A DNA stretch of 38,793 nucleotides from CAZGWJ01 sp964529445 (GCA_964529445.1 CAZGWJ010000018.1:1-38793); one strand, 5' to 3'. Numbered from the stretch's first letter, positions 14,085 to 23,022 are shown. Notes: a model not told the origin generated them from the sequence alone. Made by a program: numbers and translations.

Positions 14085-15713
14085 ATGACAAGGAAGTTCC
14101 TGGCGTGGGCCCTCTTGAGCGGGGGCCTTCTTCTTTTTCCGTCGCCTTCGGTTCCGGCCGAAAGCCGCGGGCTTTCCATCGTCGGCGCGCCCCGGCCCGC
14201 GGTCCTTTTCCGCGGCGTCACTTTCGATCTCGGGAAGATCATCCGCGTCGTCCTCGAGAGCAACCAGGACATCGTCTCGGCCAGCTACGACGTGGCCATG
14301 ACGGATACGAGCCTGGAGATGTACAAGAAGCGTTATGCCCTTTTCGTCAATGCGAGCGCCGCGCACCGGGAGGAGAAGTTCCCGGGATCGCTGGCCCTCT
14401 TCAACGGCTCGAAGAAGACGACCGAGGAGCTTGGCGTCTCCCTCGGCAAGTCGTTCGGGACGGGTACCCGGGTCGGGACCGGGGTCTCCTACGAACGGGG
14501 GCGGGCGGAACTGCCGTCCTTCTCGCTTGGGGGGGACGGGGAATCCTTCTCGCTCGGGGAATCCGCCTATCACCAACCGATCTTCTACGTATCCCTCCAG
14601 CAGGACCTCCTGAAGAATTCGTTCGGCATGTCCGAACGGGAGACCCTGGATATCCTCGAGAACCAGGGCCGCATGCAGAAGCAGACCGCGATCTTCATGC
14701 TATCGGGCCTGGTCACGAAGACCCTGATCGACTTCTGGTCGGTATCCCTCAGGAAACAATCGCTCCTGAATGCCCGGACCCTTCGCGACGAGACCCAGCT
14801 GCTCCGCGACATCGTGGCGGAGAACGCCCGTCTCGGGACGGCGGAATCCTACAACGTCAACTACATGAACGCCTCCCTGGCCGGTTCCCGGATCCGGGAA
14901 CTCGAGGCCCGGCGGACCTTCGAGGCCGACTGGCGGGATTTCCTGGCCGCGCTGGGCATGCCCGAAGGTTCCCTCGACATCGACCGCCTCTATCTGGTGA
15001 CGGAACTGCCGGCGTTGGACGTCGAGGCGGCCGTGAAGACCGCGCTGGCCCAACGGGCGGACTACCAGGCCGCCCTCCTCGACCTCGAGAACGCGCGGAA
15101 GGGGATGAAGATCGCCCGGAACGATGCCCTGCCGTCCCTCTCGCTCGGGCTTTCCGCCCGGGGGATGGGGCGGGACACCGGGTTCGGGGATGCCTGGGGG
15201 GATGTCGGGGAATGGAGGAACCCCTCCTACGAGGCCCGGCTGGATTTGTCCCTCTCGTTGTTCGACGCCGAACGCAAGGTCACGGCCCGCAACAGCCGCT
15301 TCCTGCTCCAGAAGGCCCTCACGGACAGGGCGGACTTGGAGCGCAAGATCCGTTCCGAGGTGAGGACGGCGCTCGACCGCGTCCGGTATCTCCACGAGGT
15401 CTGCCAACACTCCCGCAAGGCGCGCGAGGAGGCCGAACAGGCCTACCGGAAGATGACCGAGGCGTACCGTTACGGCCGGATGAGCACCCAATACCTCAAG
15501 GACGCCCTGGACGCCATGATCCAGGCCCGCGAAGGGGAGATGGCGTCCCTGGTGGGCTACAACGTGGCCCTCATCCAGTGGGAGGTCGTGCAGAACCGCC
15601 TGTGGGACACGCTGGGCATCGACGTGGAGACCTACATCCCGAAGGACGTCGAGGGATGGAAGGCCGGGAAGGGGGGGGGACGATGCTCGATAAGGCGGTC
15701 TCCTACCTCCTGA
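14085..15713 (+). CDS. TolC-like outer-membrane efflux protein
   Basis: The protein (542 aa from ATG 14085) has a Sec signal peptide (KFLAWALLSGGLLLFPSPSVPA, cleavage near residue 24), then the long alternating helix and strand pattern of the outer membrane efflux family. The two internally repeated halves are visible as ALAQRADYQAALLDLENARKGMKIARNDALPSLSLGLSA and LDLSLSLFDAERKVTARNSRFLLQKALTDRADLERKIRSEVRTAL. It would form the outer-membrane channel of a tripartite pump. Its 3' end overlaps the RND gene by 31 bp, across a run of nine G at 15671-15679. A slip in that run would change its final residues. Confidence 0.88.
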   Translation: MTRKFLAWALLSGGLLLFPSPSVPAESRGLSIVGAPRPAVLFRGVTFDLGKIIRVVLESNQDIVSASYDVAMTDTSLEMYKKRYALFVNASAAHREEKFPGSLALFNGSKKTTEELGVSLGKSFGTGTRVGTGVSYERGRAELPSFSLGGDGESFSLGESAYHQPIFYVSLQQDLLKNSFGMSERETLDILENQGRMQKQTAIFMLSGLVTKTLIDFWSVSLRKQSLLNARTLRDETQLLRDIVAENARLGTAESYNVNYMNASLAGSRIRELEARRTFEADWRDFLAALGMPEGSLDIDRLYLVTELPALDVEAAVKTALAQRADYQAALLDLENARKGMKIARNDALPSLSLGLSARGMGRDTGFGDAWGDVGEWRNPSYEARLDLSLSLFDAERKVTARNSRFLLQKALTDRADLERKIRSEVRTALDRVRYLHEVCQHSRKAREEAEQAYRKMTEAYRYGRMSTQYLKDALDAMIQAREGEMASLVGYNVALIQWEVVQNRLWDTLGIDVETYIPKDVEGWKAGKGGGRCSIRRSPTS

Positions 15714-18700
15714 AGCAGAAACTGCTGGTGGGGCTTGTCGTGGTCCTCATCGCGCTTCTGGGCGTCGTCTCGGCCCTCAGCATCAACCGGGAGGCCTATC
15801 CCGAGGTCAATTTCGACATGGTACAGATCGTCACGGTGTACCCCGGCGGGTCGCCCGACGAGATCGAGAGCTTCATCACGATCCCCCTCGAGGAGGAGCT
15901 CCGCGAGGTCACGGGCATCGACAAGGTGCGTTCCTACAACATCGAGAACCTGTCCGTCATCGCCGTCTTCATCGAGGAGAAGGCCCGCGACAAGAGGACC
16001 GTGGTGCAGGACATCAAGGACGCCGTGGATGCCGTCAAGGACCTTCCCGCCAAGGCCGAGAGGCCCACCGTCACCGAGATCAAGCTCGACAAGACCCCCA
16101 TCCTCGACATCGGGGTGTTGGCCAAGGGCGAGGGTGTCCCCTACGCCGACCTGAGGGACGTGGCCGACGACCTCGAGGACCTCATCTACGACCTGGACGG
16201 CATCGCCGACGTCACGAAGTACGGCTACCGGGACCGGGAATTCCTGGTGGAGGTGGACCCCCGGGCCCTCACCCGCTACCGGATCGACCTTCAGAAGGTC
16301 ATCGACACCCTGAACTTCAAGAACATCGACATGCCGGGGGGCACCCTCAAGGTGGGACGGGAGGAGTACATCCTCCGCACCCTGGGGCAGTTCAAGAGCG
16401 TGAAGCAGATCGAGGACACCGTGATCCAGGCCAACGACGCCGGGTTCTTGACGCGCGTCCGGGACGTGGCGAAGGTGCGCGACGGTTTCGAGGATCCCGA
16501 GATGCTGGAGCGCGTGGACGGCCGTCCCGCCATCCGTTTGAAGGTGAACAAGAAGAGGGTTATGGACGAGATCCGGATGGTCGAGCGCCTTCGGGCCGCC
16601 CTGGCCGGTTTCCGGAATCCCCATCCGGAAACCGTGGAGTTGAAGCTGTTCGAGGACACCAGCCGGTTCACGAAGGATCGGATCGAATCGGTCCTCTCGA
16701 ACGCGGTCGTGGGGTTCGTCCTGTTGGGGATCGTCCTGCTCCTGTTGCTGGGGCCCCGGCTTTCCCTGATCCTCTCCACCGGGATGCCCATCGCCTTCCT
16801 CATCGCCTTCTTCGGCCTCAAACTGCTGGGGGTCACCTTCCAGGTCATCAGCCTGTTCGGGATGATCATGGTCCTGGGCATGATCGTGGATTTCGGCATC
16901 GTGGTCATCGAGAACGCCCACCGCTACATGGAGGAGGGCATGGAGAGGTCCCGGGCCATCGTGAAGGGCGTGACGGAGGTCCTCCTGCCCGTGACCGTGA
17001 CCCTGGTCTGCATCTGCACGGCGTTCATGCCCCTGCTCCTGCTGTCGGGTCTCATGGGCAAGTTCATCAACGCCATCCCCATCGTGCTCATCCTGTGCCT
17101 GTCGGCCTCCTGGTTCGCGGCCCTCTTCATCCTGCCCGTCGTGCTGGACCTGTTCGGGAAGCATGTCCCGAGGATGAAGGACGACCGGCCGAGGGAGGGG
17201 CTCTTCGACCGCCTGAACGGCCGCTACCGCGGGTTCCTCGCCGCCGCCCTGGAACACCGCTATGTGACCCTGGTCGTGCTCACGGGCCTTCTGATCGTCA
17301 CCCTCTTCGCGGTGCGCTTCATCGGGTTTTCCTTCGTGCCCGGTGGCGGCGAGAACCTGATCCGGGTCTACGCGAAACTGCCCGTGGGGACCAACCTGGA
17401 GACCACCCGGGAGACCGCCCGGCGGGTCGAGGAGATCCTCCTGACCATCCCCGAGGAGGAACGCGAGGCCATCCAGACCACCGTGGGGACCGGGTACATG
17501 GATTTCATCGACCCCAAACCCGGGGACGCTACCAACAAGATGCTCACCCGGGTGAAGCTGGTCGAGGAAAAGGACCGCAAGCGCAAGATCGCCCCCATCC
17601 TGCACGAAATGCAGGAAGCGTTCGCGAGGGCCCGGCAGGAGGGGCGGATCCGCCCCGACGCAGAGATCGAGGTGGACCTCGAGCATCACGGCCCGCCCGT
17701 GGGGAAGGCCGTCAATGTCGAGATCCGGGGGGAGGACCCTTCGGTCATGCGCGCCATCGGCGCCGAGTACCTGGATTTCCTGAAGGGTATCGAGGGCGTG
17801 GTGGACGCCAAGACCGACGAGGAACCGGGCAAGGAGGAGTTCCGCTACAGCGTGGATGAGGCCCTGGCCAAGCGGTCGGGTTTGAGCGTCCAGGACGTGG
17901 CCCTGGCCCTCAACGCCTCCTTCCGCGGCGCGGTGGCCACGAGCGTGAAGGCGGATGACGAGGACGTGGACATCCGGGTGAGGTTCCCGGAGGAGAAACG
18001 GCGCTCCGAGAAGGCCCTCGACCGCGTCATGATCGCCAACAAGATGGGCGGTCTCATCCCGCTGGAGAAGGTCACCACCCTGAGGAAGGAACGGGGCTAT
18101 TCGAGCATCAACCGTCTCGACTACAAGCGCATCCTCCAGGTCCAGTCGGGCGTGGATCCGGAGATCGTCACCTCCATCGAGGTGAACCGTCGGCTTCGCG
18201 AGAAGTTCGCCGACATCGAGGCCCGCTACCCCGGCTACAGCGTCAACTACGGCGGGGAGGACGAGGAGACCGCGAAGCGGATGGGGGAACTGGGCATCCT
18301 GTTCCTCTTCGCCATGATCGTGGTCTATATCATCCTGGCCGTCTTCATGGACTCCCTGATCCTGCCGGTGGTCGTCATGTGCGCCATCCCCTTCTCCCTC
18401 ATCGGGGTCGTCACGGCCCTGGCCACCCACGGGGAGATCTTCTCCTTCATGAGCGTGCTGGGGATGGTCAGTCTCTCGGGGATCATCGTGAGCAACACGC
18501 TGGTCCTCGTGGAATTCATCAACATCTATCGAAGGGAGATCCCGGACCTCAAACGCGTGCTCGTCAAGGCGGGTTCGGTGCGCCTGCGCCCCATCCTGTT
18601 GACCTCGGGCACCACCATCGTGGGGCTCATCCCCACCATGTACGGGATGGGGGGGAAGGATTACTTCGTGGCCCCGTTGGCCCTGGCCTTCGGGTACGGA

Positions 18701-18874
18701 CTGATCTTCGCCACCGTCATCACGCTGGTCCTGATCCCCTGCTTCTATTACATCGCCGAGGATTTGAAGGGCCTGTTATCGAGGGTCGCCGCCCGGTTCG
18801 GTTGGAAGGTGAACCCGAGTCTCCATTCCGGTCCGGAAACAAGGGAAAATACCGCTAATATCGACAACGGATGA
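15683..18874 (+). CDS. RND-family efflux transporter permease
   Basis: The protein (1063 aa) has the AcrB/MMPL-type duplicated layout: TM1 (LLVGLVVVLIALLGVVSAL), a large periplasmic porter domain, a TM2-6 block from about residue 340, a second periplasmic loop and a final TM block ending near residue 1030. The start NREAYPEVNFDMVQIVTVYPGGSPDEIESFITIPLEEEL is typical. In TM4 the usual DD pair is replaced by DF (Asp403-Phe404 in GMIVDFGIVVIEN), leaving one acidic residue as in CusA-like pumps. In TM10 the Lys of AcrB is replaced (VSNTLVLVEF, Ser937). Drive is presumably still the proton gradient. The substrate is unknown. No membrane-fusion (HlyD-like) gene lies in the cluster. Confidence 0.93.
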   Translation: MLDKAVSYLLKQKLLVGLVVVLIALLGVVSALSINREAYPEVNFDMVQIVTVYPGGSPDEIESFITIPLEEELREVTGIDKVRSYNIENLSVIAVFIEEKARDKRTVVQDIKDAVDAVKDLPAKAERPTVTEIKLDKTPILDIGVLAKGEGVPYADLRDVADDLEDLIYDLDGIADVTKYGYRDREFLVEVDPRALTRYRIDLQKVIDTLNFKNIDMPGGTLKVGREEYILRTLGQFKSVKQIEDTVIQANDAGFLTRVRDVAKVRDGFEDPEMLERVDGRPAIRLKVNKKRVMDEIRMVERLRAALAGFRNPHPETVELKLFEDTSRFTKDRIESVLSNAVVGFVLLGIVLLLLLGPRLSLILSTGMPIAFLIAFFGLKLLGVTFQVISLFGMIMVLGMIVDFGIVVIENAHRYMEEGMERSRAIVKGVTEVLLPVTVTLVCICTAFMPLLLLSGLMGKFINAIPIVLILCLSASWFAALFILPVVLDLFGKHVPRMKDDRPREGLFDRLNGRYRGFLAAALEHRYVTLVVLTGLLIVTLFAVRFIGFSFVPGGGENLIRVYAKLPVGTNLETTRETARRVEEILLTIPEEEREAIQTTVGTGYMDFIDPKPGDATNKMLTRVKLVEEKDRKRKIAPILHEMQEAFARARQEGRIRPDAEIEVDLEHHGPPVGKAVNVEIRGEDPSVMRAIGAEYLDFLKGIEGVVDAKTDEEPGKEEFRYSVDEALAKRSGLSVQDVALALNASFRGAVATSVKADDEDVDIRVRFPEEKRRSEKALDRVMIANKMGGLIPLEKVTTLRKERGYSSINRLDYKRILQVQSGVDPEIVTSIEVNRRLREKFADIEARYPGYSVNYGGEDEETAKRMGELGILFLFAMIVVYIILAVFMDSLILPVVVMCAIPFSLIGVVTALATHGEIFSFMSVLGMVSLSGIIVSNTLVLVEFINIYRREIPDLKRVLVKAGSVRLRPILLTSGTTIVGLIPTMYGMGGKDYFVAPLALAFGYGLIFATVITLVLIPCFYYIAEDLKGLLSRVAARFGWKVNPSLHSGPETRENTANIDNG

Positions 18875-18884
18875 TCCTCGGCCA

Positions 18885-18913
18885 TTGAAAAGGGCCAATA
18901 ATAAACGTACTAT
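18885..18913 (+). promoter_or_regulatory. Probable promoter of tig
   Basis: TTGAAA (18885-18890), 17 bp, TACTAT (18908-18913). The -10 region also contains the short palindrome CGTA-CTA-TACG (18906-18916). Confidence 0.6.
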
Positions 18914-18970
18914 ACGCATTCTCGCGCGGTTTCCGGCCTGTGGTTCCGCACGATAAGCAAGGAGACAACG

Positions 18971-20254
18971 TTGAAAGTCCACGTCAAGAACCTTCCGAAT
19001 TGCGGGAAGGAAATAAGCGTTGAAGTCCCGGCCGACAAGGTCCAGGCCGAGGTGGATGCCCTGTATGAACGCATCGCCCAGGAAGCCAAGATCGACGGCT
19101 TCCGCAAGGGCAAGGCGCCCCTGAACGTCGTCCGCCAACGCTTCAAGGAGAACGTGAAGCGCGAGGTCTCGGATGATGTCATGCCCCGGTTCTTCCAGGA
19201 GGCCCTCGACCAGGAGAAGATCCAGCCGGTGTCCAAGCCCCGTGTGAAGGACTACCAGTTCGAGGAGGGGTCCCCGCTCAAGTTCACCGCCTCCTTCGAG
19301 ATCCGGCCCGATTTCAGCCTCAAGAACTACAAGGGTATCAAGGTGAAGAAGGAATCCGTCGTGGTCACCGAGGAGGATGTCGACCGCGCCGTCGAGAACC
19401 TGCGGGATAACGCCGCCAAGTTCAACCCGGTGGAGGACCGGCCCCTGGCCAAGGGCGACCTGGCCGTCATCGACTTCGAGGGTCGCCTGGACGGCGTTCC
19501 CTTCGAGGGCGGCAAGGCCTCCCGCTACCCGATCTTCCTGGGCTCAGGAGACATGATCCCGGGCTTCGAGGACGCGCTCCTCGGGTTGAGGAAGGGGGAG
19601 TCGAAGACGTTCCCCCTGGCGTTCCCCAAGGACTATCCCAAGAAGGAACTGGCCGGCAAGAAGTCCGAATTCACGGTCACCGTGCAGGAGATCAAGGAAA
19701 AGATCCTCCCCGCCCTGGATGACGAGTTCGCGAAGAGCGTGGCGGGTTGCGACACGGTCCCCCAATTGAGGGAGAAGGTCCGGGAGCAGTTGAAGAGGAG
19801 CCGCGAGAACGAGCAGCGCGCGAAGATGCTGGAGCAGGTGTCCGAGAAGCTCATGAAGGACCACAAGTTCGACGTGCCGGAAAGCTGGGTGTCCATGGAG
19901 ACCTTCCAACTCATCCGCAACGGCATCCAGCACATGCGCCAGCATGGGATGGACCCCAACCAGTGGGACGAGAAGCAGAAGAAGGAGTTCAACGAGAAGA
20001 TGCGCGCGCAGGCCGAACGCAATGTGCGCGTGGCCCTGCTGGTCGATCGGGTGGCGGAGGCCGAGAAGATCGAGTGCAAGGGCTCCGATTGGGAGGCCTA
20101 CCTGGCCAAGATGTCGGTCCAGACGGGACAGCCGCTGGACGCCGTGAAGCAGTACGTCAAACAGCAGGGAAGCGAGGACCAGTTGAAGGACCGCATTCGC
20201 CACGAGAAGACGATGGATTTCCTGCTGGACGTGGCCAACATCGAACAGAAGTGA
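18971..20254 (+). CDS. tig: Trigger factor chaperone
   Basis: The 427-aa protein is the ribosome-bound chaperone that meets nascent chains. It has the N-terminal ribosome-binding domain with signature GFRKGKAP (44-51), a central FKBP-like prolyl isomerase domain (about 150-240, GDLAVIDFEGRLDG and FLGSGDMIPGFEDALLG) and the C-terminal helical cradle. Size and order match the family. It starts at TTG 18971 with AAGGAGA a few nt upstream. It is the first gene of tig-clpP-clpX, a conserved set linking folding and proteolysis. Confidence 0.96.
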   Translation: MKVHVKNLPNCGKEISVEVPADKVQAEVDALYERIAQEAKIDGFRKGKAPLNVVRQRFKENVKREVSDDVMPRFFQEALDQEKIQPVSKPRVKDYQFEEGSPLKFTASFEIRPDFSLKNYKGIKVKKESVVVTEEDVDRAVENLRDNAAKFNPVEDRPLAKGDLAVIDFEGRLDGVPFEGGKASRYPIFLGSGDMIPGFEDALLGLRKGESKTFPLAFPKDYPKKELAGKKSEFTVTVQEIKEKILPALDDEFAKSVAGCDTVPQLREKVREQLKRSRENEQRAKMLEQVSEKLMKDHKFDVPESWVSMETFQLIRNGIQHMRQHGMDPNQWDEKQKKEFNEKMRAQAERNVRVALLVDRVAEAEKIECKGSDWEAYLAKMSVQTGQPLDAVKQYVKQQGSEDQLKDRIRHEKTMDFLLDVANIEQK

Positions 20255-20300
20255 CCTTCACCACGAAGGCACGAGGACACCAAGAGCGGCCCCGCCTCTT
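20255..20300 (+). repeat. CCAAG-type repeat fragment between tig and clpP
   Basis: CACCACGAAGGCACGAGGACACCAAGAG starts just after the tig stop codon and belongs to the same dispersed family as 11138 and 33036. It is a single arm without a partner. Confidence 0.5.
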
Positions 20301-20324
20301 GGGACGACACGGATGGAGGAAGAC

Positions 20325-20927
20325 ATGACATTGATCCCGATGGTCATCGAACAGTCGAACCGCGGCGAAAGGGCCTACGACATCTATTCGCGGCTCCTGA
20401 AGGACAGGATCATCTTCGTGGGAACGGGCATCAACGATGATGTGGCCAATCTCATCATCGCCCAGATGCTCTTCCTCCAGTCGGAGGATCCCGACAAGGA
20501 GATCAGCCTGTACATCAATTCACCCGGCGGCATCGTGACTTCCGGCATGGCCATCTACGACACCATGCAGTTCCTGAAGACCCCGGTCACCACCATCTGC
20601 GTGGGCCAGGCGGCCAGCATGGGGGCGGTGCTCTTGTCCGCCGGAACCAAGGGAAAGCGGTTTGCGCTTCCCAATTCGCGCATCATGATCCACCAGCCCT
20701 CGGGTGGGGCCCAGGGGCAGGCCACGGACATCGAGATCCAGGCCCGCGAGATCCTCAAGGTGAAGGAACGCCTGAACGCCATCCTGTCCAGCCACACGGG
20801 CCAGCCCATCGACAAGATCGCGCGGGACGCCGAGCGGGACTACTTCATGTCCGCCGAGGAGGCCAAGTCGTACGGCCTCATCGACGAGATCATCACCAAG
20901 GCCCCGGAAGTGAAGAAGGACAAATGA
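20325..20927 (+). CDS. clpP: ATP-dependent Clp protease proteolytic subunit
   Basis: A 200-aa serine protease that forms the barrel of ClpXP. The catalytic triad is visible: Ser98 in GQAASMGA, His123 in MIHQPSGG and Asp172 in AERDYFMS. The substrate-binding stretch YINSPGGIVTSGMAIYDTMQ is intact. ATG 20325 is preferred over ATG 20313 because GGAGGA sits 4 nt upstream of it. The short N-terminus before LIPMVIEQSNRGERAYDIYSRLL matches mature ClpP with almost no propeptide. It lies between tig and clpX. Confidence 0.97.
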   Translation: MTLIPMVIEQSNRGERAYDIYSRLLKDRIIFVGTGINDDVANLIIAQMLFLQSEDPDKEISLYINSPGGIVTSGMAIYDTMQFLKTPVTTICVGQAASMGAVLLSAGTKGKRFALPNSRIMIHQPSGGAQGQATDIEIQAREILKVKERLNAILSSHTGQPIDKIARDAERDYFMSAEEAKSYGLIDEIITKAPEVKKDK

Positions 20928-20970
20928 GAATTCGCGTTGGCTGTGTATTTGTGGTTGAAAGAGGTGTGAA
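20928..20970 (+). repeat. Copy of the CGCGTTGGCTGTGTA repeat before clpX
   Basis: TTCGCGTTGGCTGTGTA at 20933-20949 is identical to the stretch at 13204-13220 in front of tRNA-Leu. Here it is within the probable operon. Confidence 0.6.
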
Positions 20971-22245
20971 TTGACGGAGAAGGACCGGACATCCTACCTG
21001 CGCTGCTCCTTCTGCGGGAAGACCCAGGACGAGGTGAAGAAGCTCGTGGCGGGGCCGACGGTGTACATCTGCAACGAGTGCATCGCCCTGTGCAACGACA
21101 TCCTCAAGGACGGCGACCGGGATGAAGCCAAGTCGGCGCTCCCGCCCAAGTCGTCCGTGCCCAGGCCGGCGGAGATCAAGGCCACCCTCGACGAGTACGT
21201 CATCGGCCAGGACAAGGCCAAGCGCATCCTATCGGTGGCCGTTCACAACCATTACAAGCGCCTGACGATGAAACCCGATCCCGGGGGCGTGGAGATCCAG
21301 AAGTCCAACGTCATGCTCATCGGTCCCACGGGCGTGGGCAAGACCCTCCTCGCGCAGACCCTGGCCCGCATCCTCGACGTTCCCTTCGCCGTGGTCGACG
21401 CCACCACCCTGACCGAGGCCGGTTACGTGGGGGAGGACGTCGAGAACATCATCCTCAAGCTCCTGCAGAACGCCAAGTTCGACATCCAGGCCGCCCAGCG
21501 CGGCATCGTCTACATCGACGAGATCGACAAGATCAGCCGCAAGTCCGAGAATCCCTCCATCACCCGCGACGTCTCGGGAGAGGGCGTCCAGCAGGCCCTT
21601 CTGAAGATCATCGAGGGGACCGTGGTGAACGTGCCCCCCCAGGGCGGCCGCAAGCATCCTCACCAGGAGTACATCCGGGTGGATTCCACCAACATCCTCT
21701 TCATCTGCGGGGGCGCCTTCGTGGGTCTCGAGAAGATCATCGAGAGCCGCCTGGGACGCCGGGAGATCGGCTTCAAGGCCGAGGCGGTCAGCCGCCACGA
21801 GAAGAAGCTCGGCGACCTGTTCGCCCAGGTGCACACCGAGGACCTGATCAAGTACGGGTTGATCCCCGAGTTCGTGGGTCGACTTCCGGTCACGGCGCCC
21901 TTGCACGAGCTGGACGAGGCCGCCCTGGTGAAGGTGCTCACCGAGCCCCGGAACGCCCTGGTCAAGCAGTTCCAGAAATACTTCGAGATGGAGAAGGTGA
22001 AGCTCAAGTTCACCCCGGAAGCCGTCCGGGCCGTGGCCCGGGAGGCCATCCACCGCAAATCCGGGGCCCGGGGCCTGCGGGCCATCCTGGAATCGGTGAT
22101 GCTGGATCTCATGTACGAGATCCCTTCCGTCAAGGACCTCAAGGAGGTCGTCATCACCGAGGGCGTCATCCTCAACCAGGAGGAACCCATCCAGGTGTTC
22201 GCGAAGGAGAAGGGGGAAAAGCACAGGGGGGAAAACACGGCCTAA
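20971..22245 (+). CDS. clpX: ATP-dependent Clp protease ATP-binding subunit ClpX
   Basis: The 424-aa AAA+ unfoldase delivers substrates to ClpP. The N-terminal zinc-binding domain has Cys12, Cys15, Cys34 and Cys37. Walker A is GPTGVGKT (118-125), Walker B IVYIDEIDKI, and the sensor and pore-loop regions (TEAGYVGEDVENI) and IGF-type ClpP-docking loop region (RREIGFKAE) are present. It starts at TTG 20971 with GAGGTG shortly upstream. A strong terminator follows at 22301. Confidence 0.97.
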   Translation: MTEKDRTSYLRCSFCGKTQDEVKKLVAGPTVYICNECIALCNDILKDGDRDEAKSALPPKSSVPRPAEIKATLDEYVIGQDKAKRILSVAVHNHYKRLTMKPDPGGVEIQKSNVMLIGPTGVGKTLLAQTLARILDVPFAVVDATTLTEAGYVGEDVENIILKLLQNAKFDIQAAQRGIVYIDEIDKISRKSENPSITRDVSGEGVQQALLKIIEGTVVNVPPQGGRKHPHQEYIRVDSTNILFICGGAFVGLEKIIESRLGRREIGFKAEAVSRHEKKLGDLFAQVHTEDLIKYGLIPEFVGRLPVTAPLHELDEAALVKVLTEPRNALVKQFQKYFEMEKVKLKFTPEAVRAVAREAIHRKSGARGLRAILESVMLDLMYEIPSVKDLKEVVITEGVILNQEEPIQVFAKEKGEKHRGENTA

Positions 22246-22300
22246 CGGAAGGTGGAAGGGAGTAGTTAGAAGGTTACGAACCAAGAGGAAAACAACGCAA

Positions 22301-22328
22301 GCCGCCGGGGGACCGGCGGCTTTTTTTT
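22301..22328. terminator. Rho-independent terminator of clpX, shared with the converging gene
   Basis: GCCGCCGG-GGGA-CCGGCGGC (8-bp perfect stem) followed by eight T. The T tract runs into the stop codon of the minus-strand gene at 22327-22329, so the hairpin can serve both strands. Confidence 0.95.
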
Positions 22329-22878
22329 ATTGCGGCTCGTTCGACGAATTGGGCCCGACGGTGCCGATGGCGGAACGGTACGTGCCCTTGAGGGAGGGTC
22401 TTTGGAGGCGGGGCCTCCGGGATACGGGTCTCGGGACCGCCTGGGTCTCCTCGGGAGGGGGAGGGATGTACTTGAGGGGCGGATACACGTAGTAGTTCAC
22501 GATCCGGTCGATGGCGTAGGCCGCCGCGACCGCGAACCAGACCCATTCGGGATGCCCGGGTACGGCGTAATGGGGAGCGAGATAGGAGGCGGAGATCTTG
22601 TAGGCGCTGTAGCAGAAAGGGATGAAGAGGAGGGTGTTGATGAACCCCGACCGGAGGATGTCCTCGATATTGTGGATGAAAGTCAGCGTACACCAGGCGA
22701 TGGCGGCCAGGATGGCCAGGAAGATGTAGGTCTTCAGGATATTGAAGTGGGGAACGGCCGGGGTGTACACCTTCATCAGCGGGACCATGAAGCCAATGAG
22801 GGCGCAGTCCAGCATCCCGACGACGTAGTACATCCAGAATCTTTCTTCCATGGGTTTGGGAATGTTGGGATCGTCCAT
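22327..22878 (-). CDS. Membrane protein of unknown function
   Basis: I do not recognise this 183-aa protein (from ATG 22878). Four hydrophobic segments are visible: YYVVGMLDCALIGFMVPLM, TYIFLAILAAIAWCTLTF, SGFINTLLFIPFCYSAYKI and EWVWFAVAAAYAIDRIVNYYV. A basic, Pro-rich tail (YIPPPPEETQAVPRP and on) follows. No ribosome-binding site is seen. Instead CATAAT lies 6 nt upstream of the ATG, which would place the transcript start at or next to the start codon. A longer frame to ATG 22935 has no better signal. It converges with clpX across a shared terminator. Confidence 0.7.
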   Translation of the reverse strand: MDDPNIPKPMEERFWMYYVVGMLDCALIGFMVPLMKVYTPAVPHFNILKTYIFLAILAAIAWCTLTFIHNIEDILRSGFINTLLFIPFCYSAYKISASYLAPHYAVPGHPEWVWFAVAAAYAIDRIVNYYVYPPLKYIPPPPEETQAVPRPVSRRPRLQRPSLKGTYRSAIGTVGPNSSNEPQ

Positions 22879-22966
22879 GCCGGTATTATGTTGGATTCCG
22901 CTTCTGTTTGCAGGGAAAATGGAAGCCTGTTGCATCGGGCGTCAGACGTGGAAGCGCAATGTTTGC

Positions 22967-22994
22967 TTGACTTGAACGGTCATCGGCATATACT
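22967..22994 (+). promoter_or_regulatory. Sigma-70-type promoter of the serine operon
   Basis: TTGACT (22967-22972), 16 bp, TATACT (22989-22994), the best promoter in the window. The predicted start is near 23001, giving a 5' leader of about 230 nt. Confidence 0.8.
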
Positions 22995-23004
22995 TGTCCC
23001 AACC

Positions 23005-23022
23005 TTGTGAAAATTTTCACAA
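23005..23022. promoter_or_regulatory. CRP/FNR-family-like binding palindrome
   Basis: TTGTGAAAATTTTCACAA is an 18-bp perfect palindrome and contains TGTGA-N6-TCACA, the exact half-site pattern known for CRP. It lies just downstream of the predicted transcription start, where a bound protein would repress. No CRP-like gene is in the window. Confidence 0.65.

Noticed and set aside
14105..15682. N-terminal extension of the RND protein in the frame overlapping the TolC-like gene
   Set aside because: The frame is open but low-complexity (Gly/Arg/Pro-rich) with no domain; ATG 15683 begins a typical RND N-terminus. No adaptor protein is hidden in it.
15632..18430. Very long minus-strand frame opposite the RND gene
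   Set aside because: It is rich in His, Asp, Gly and Gln, as expected antisense to GC-rich coding sequence; the plus strand encodes a clear RND pump.
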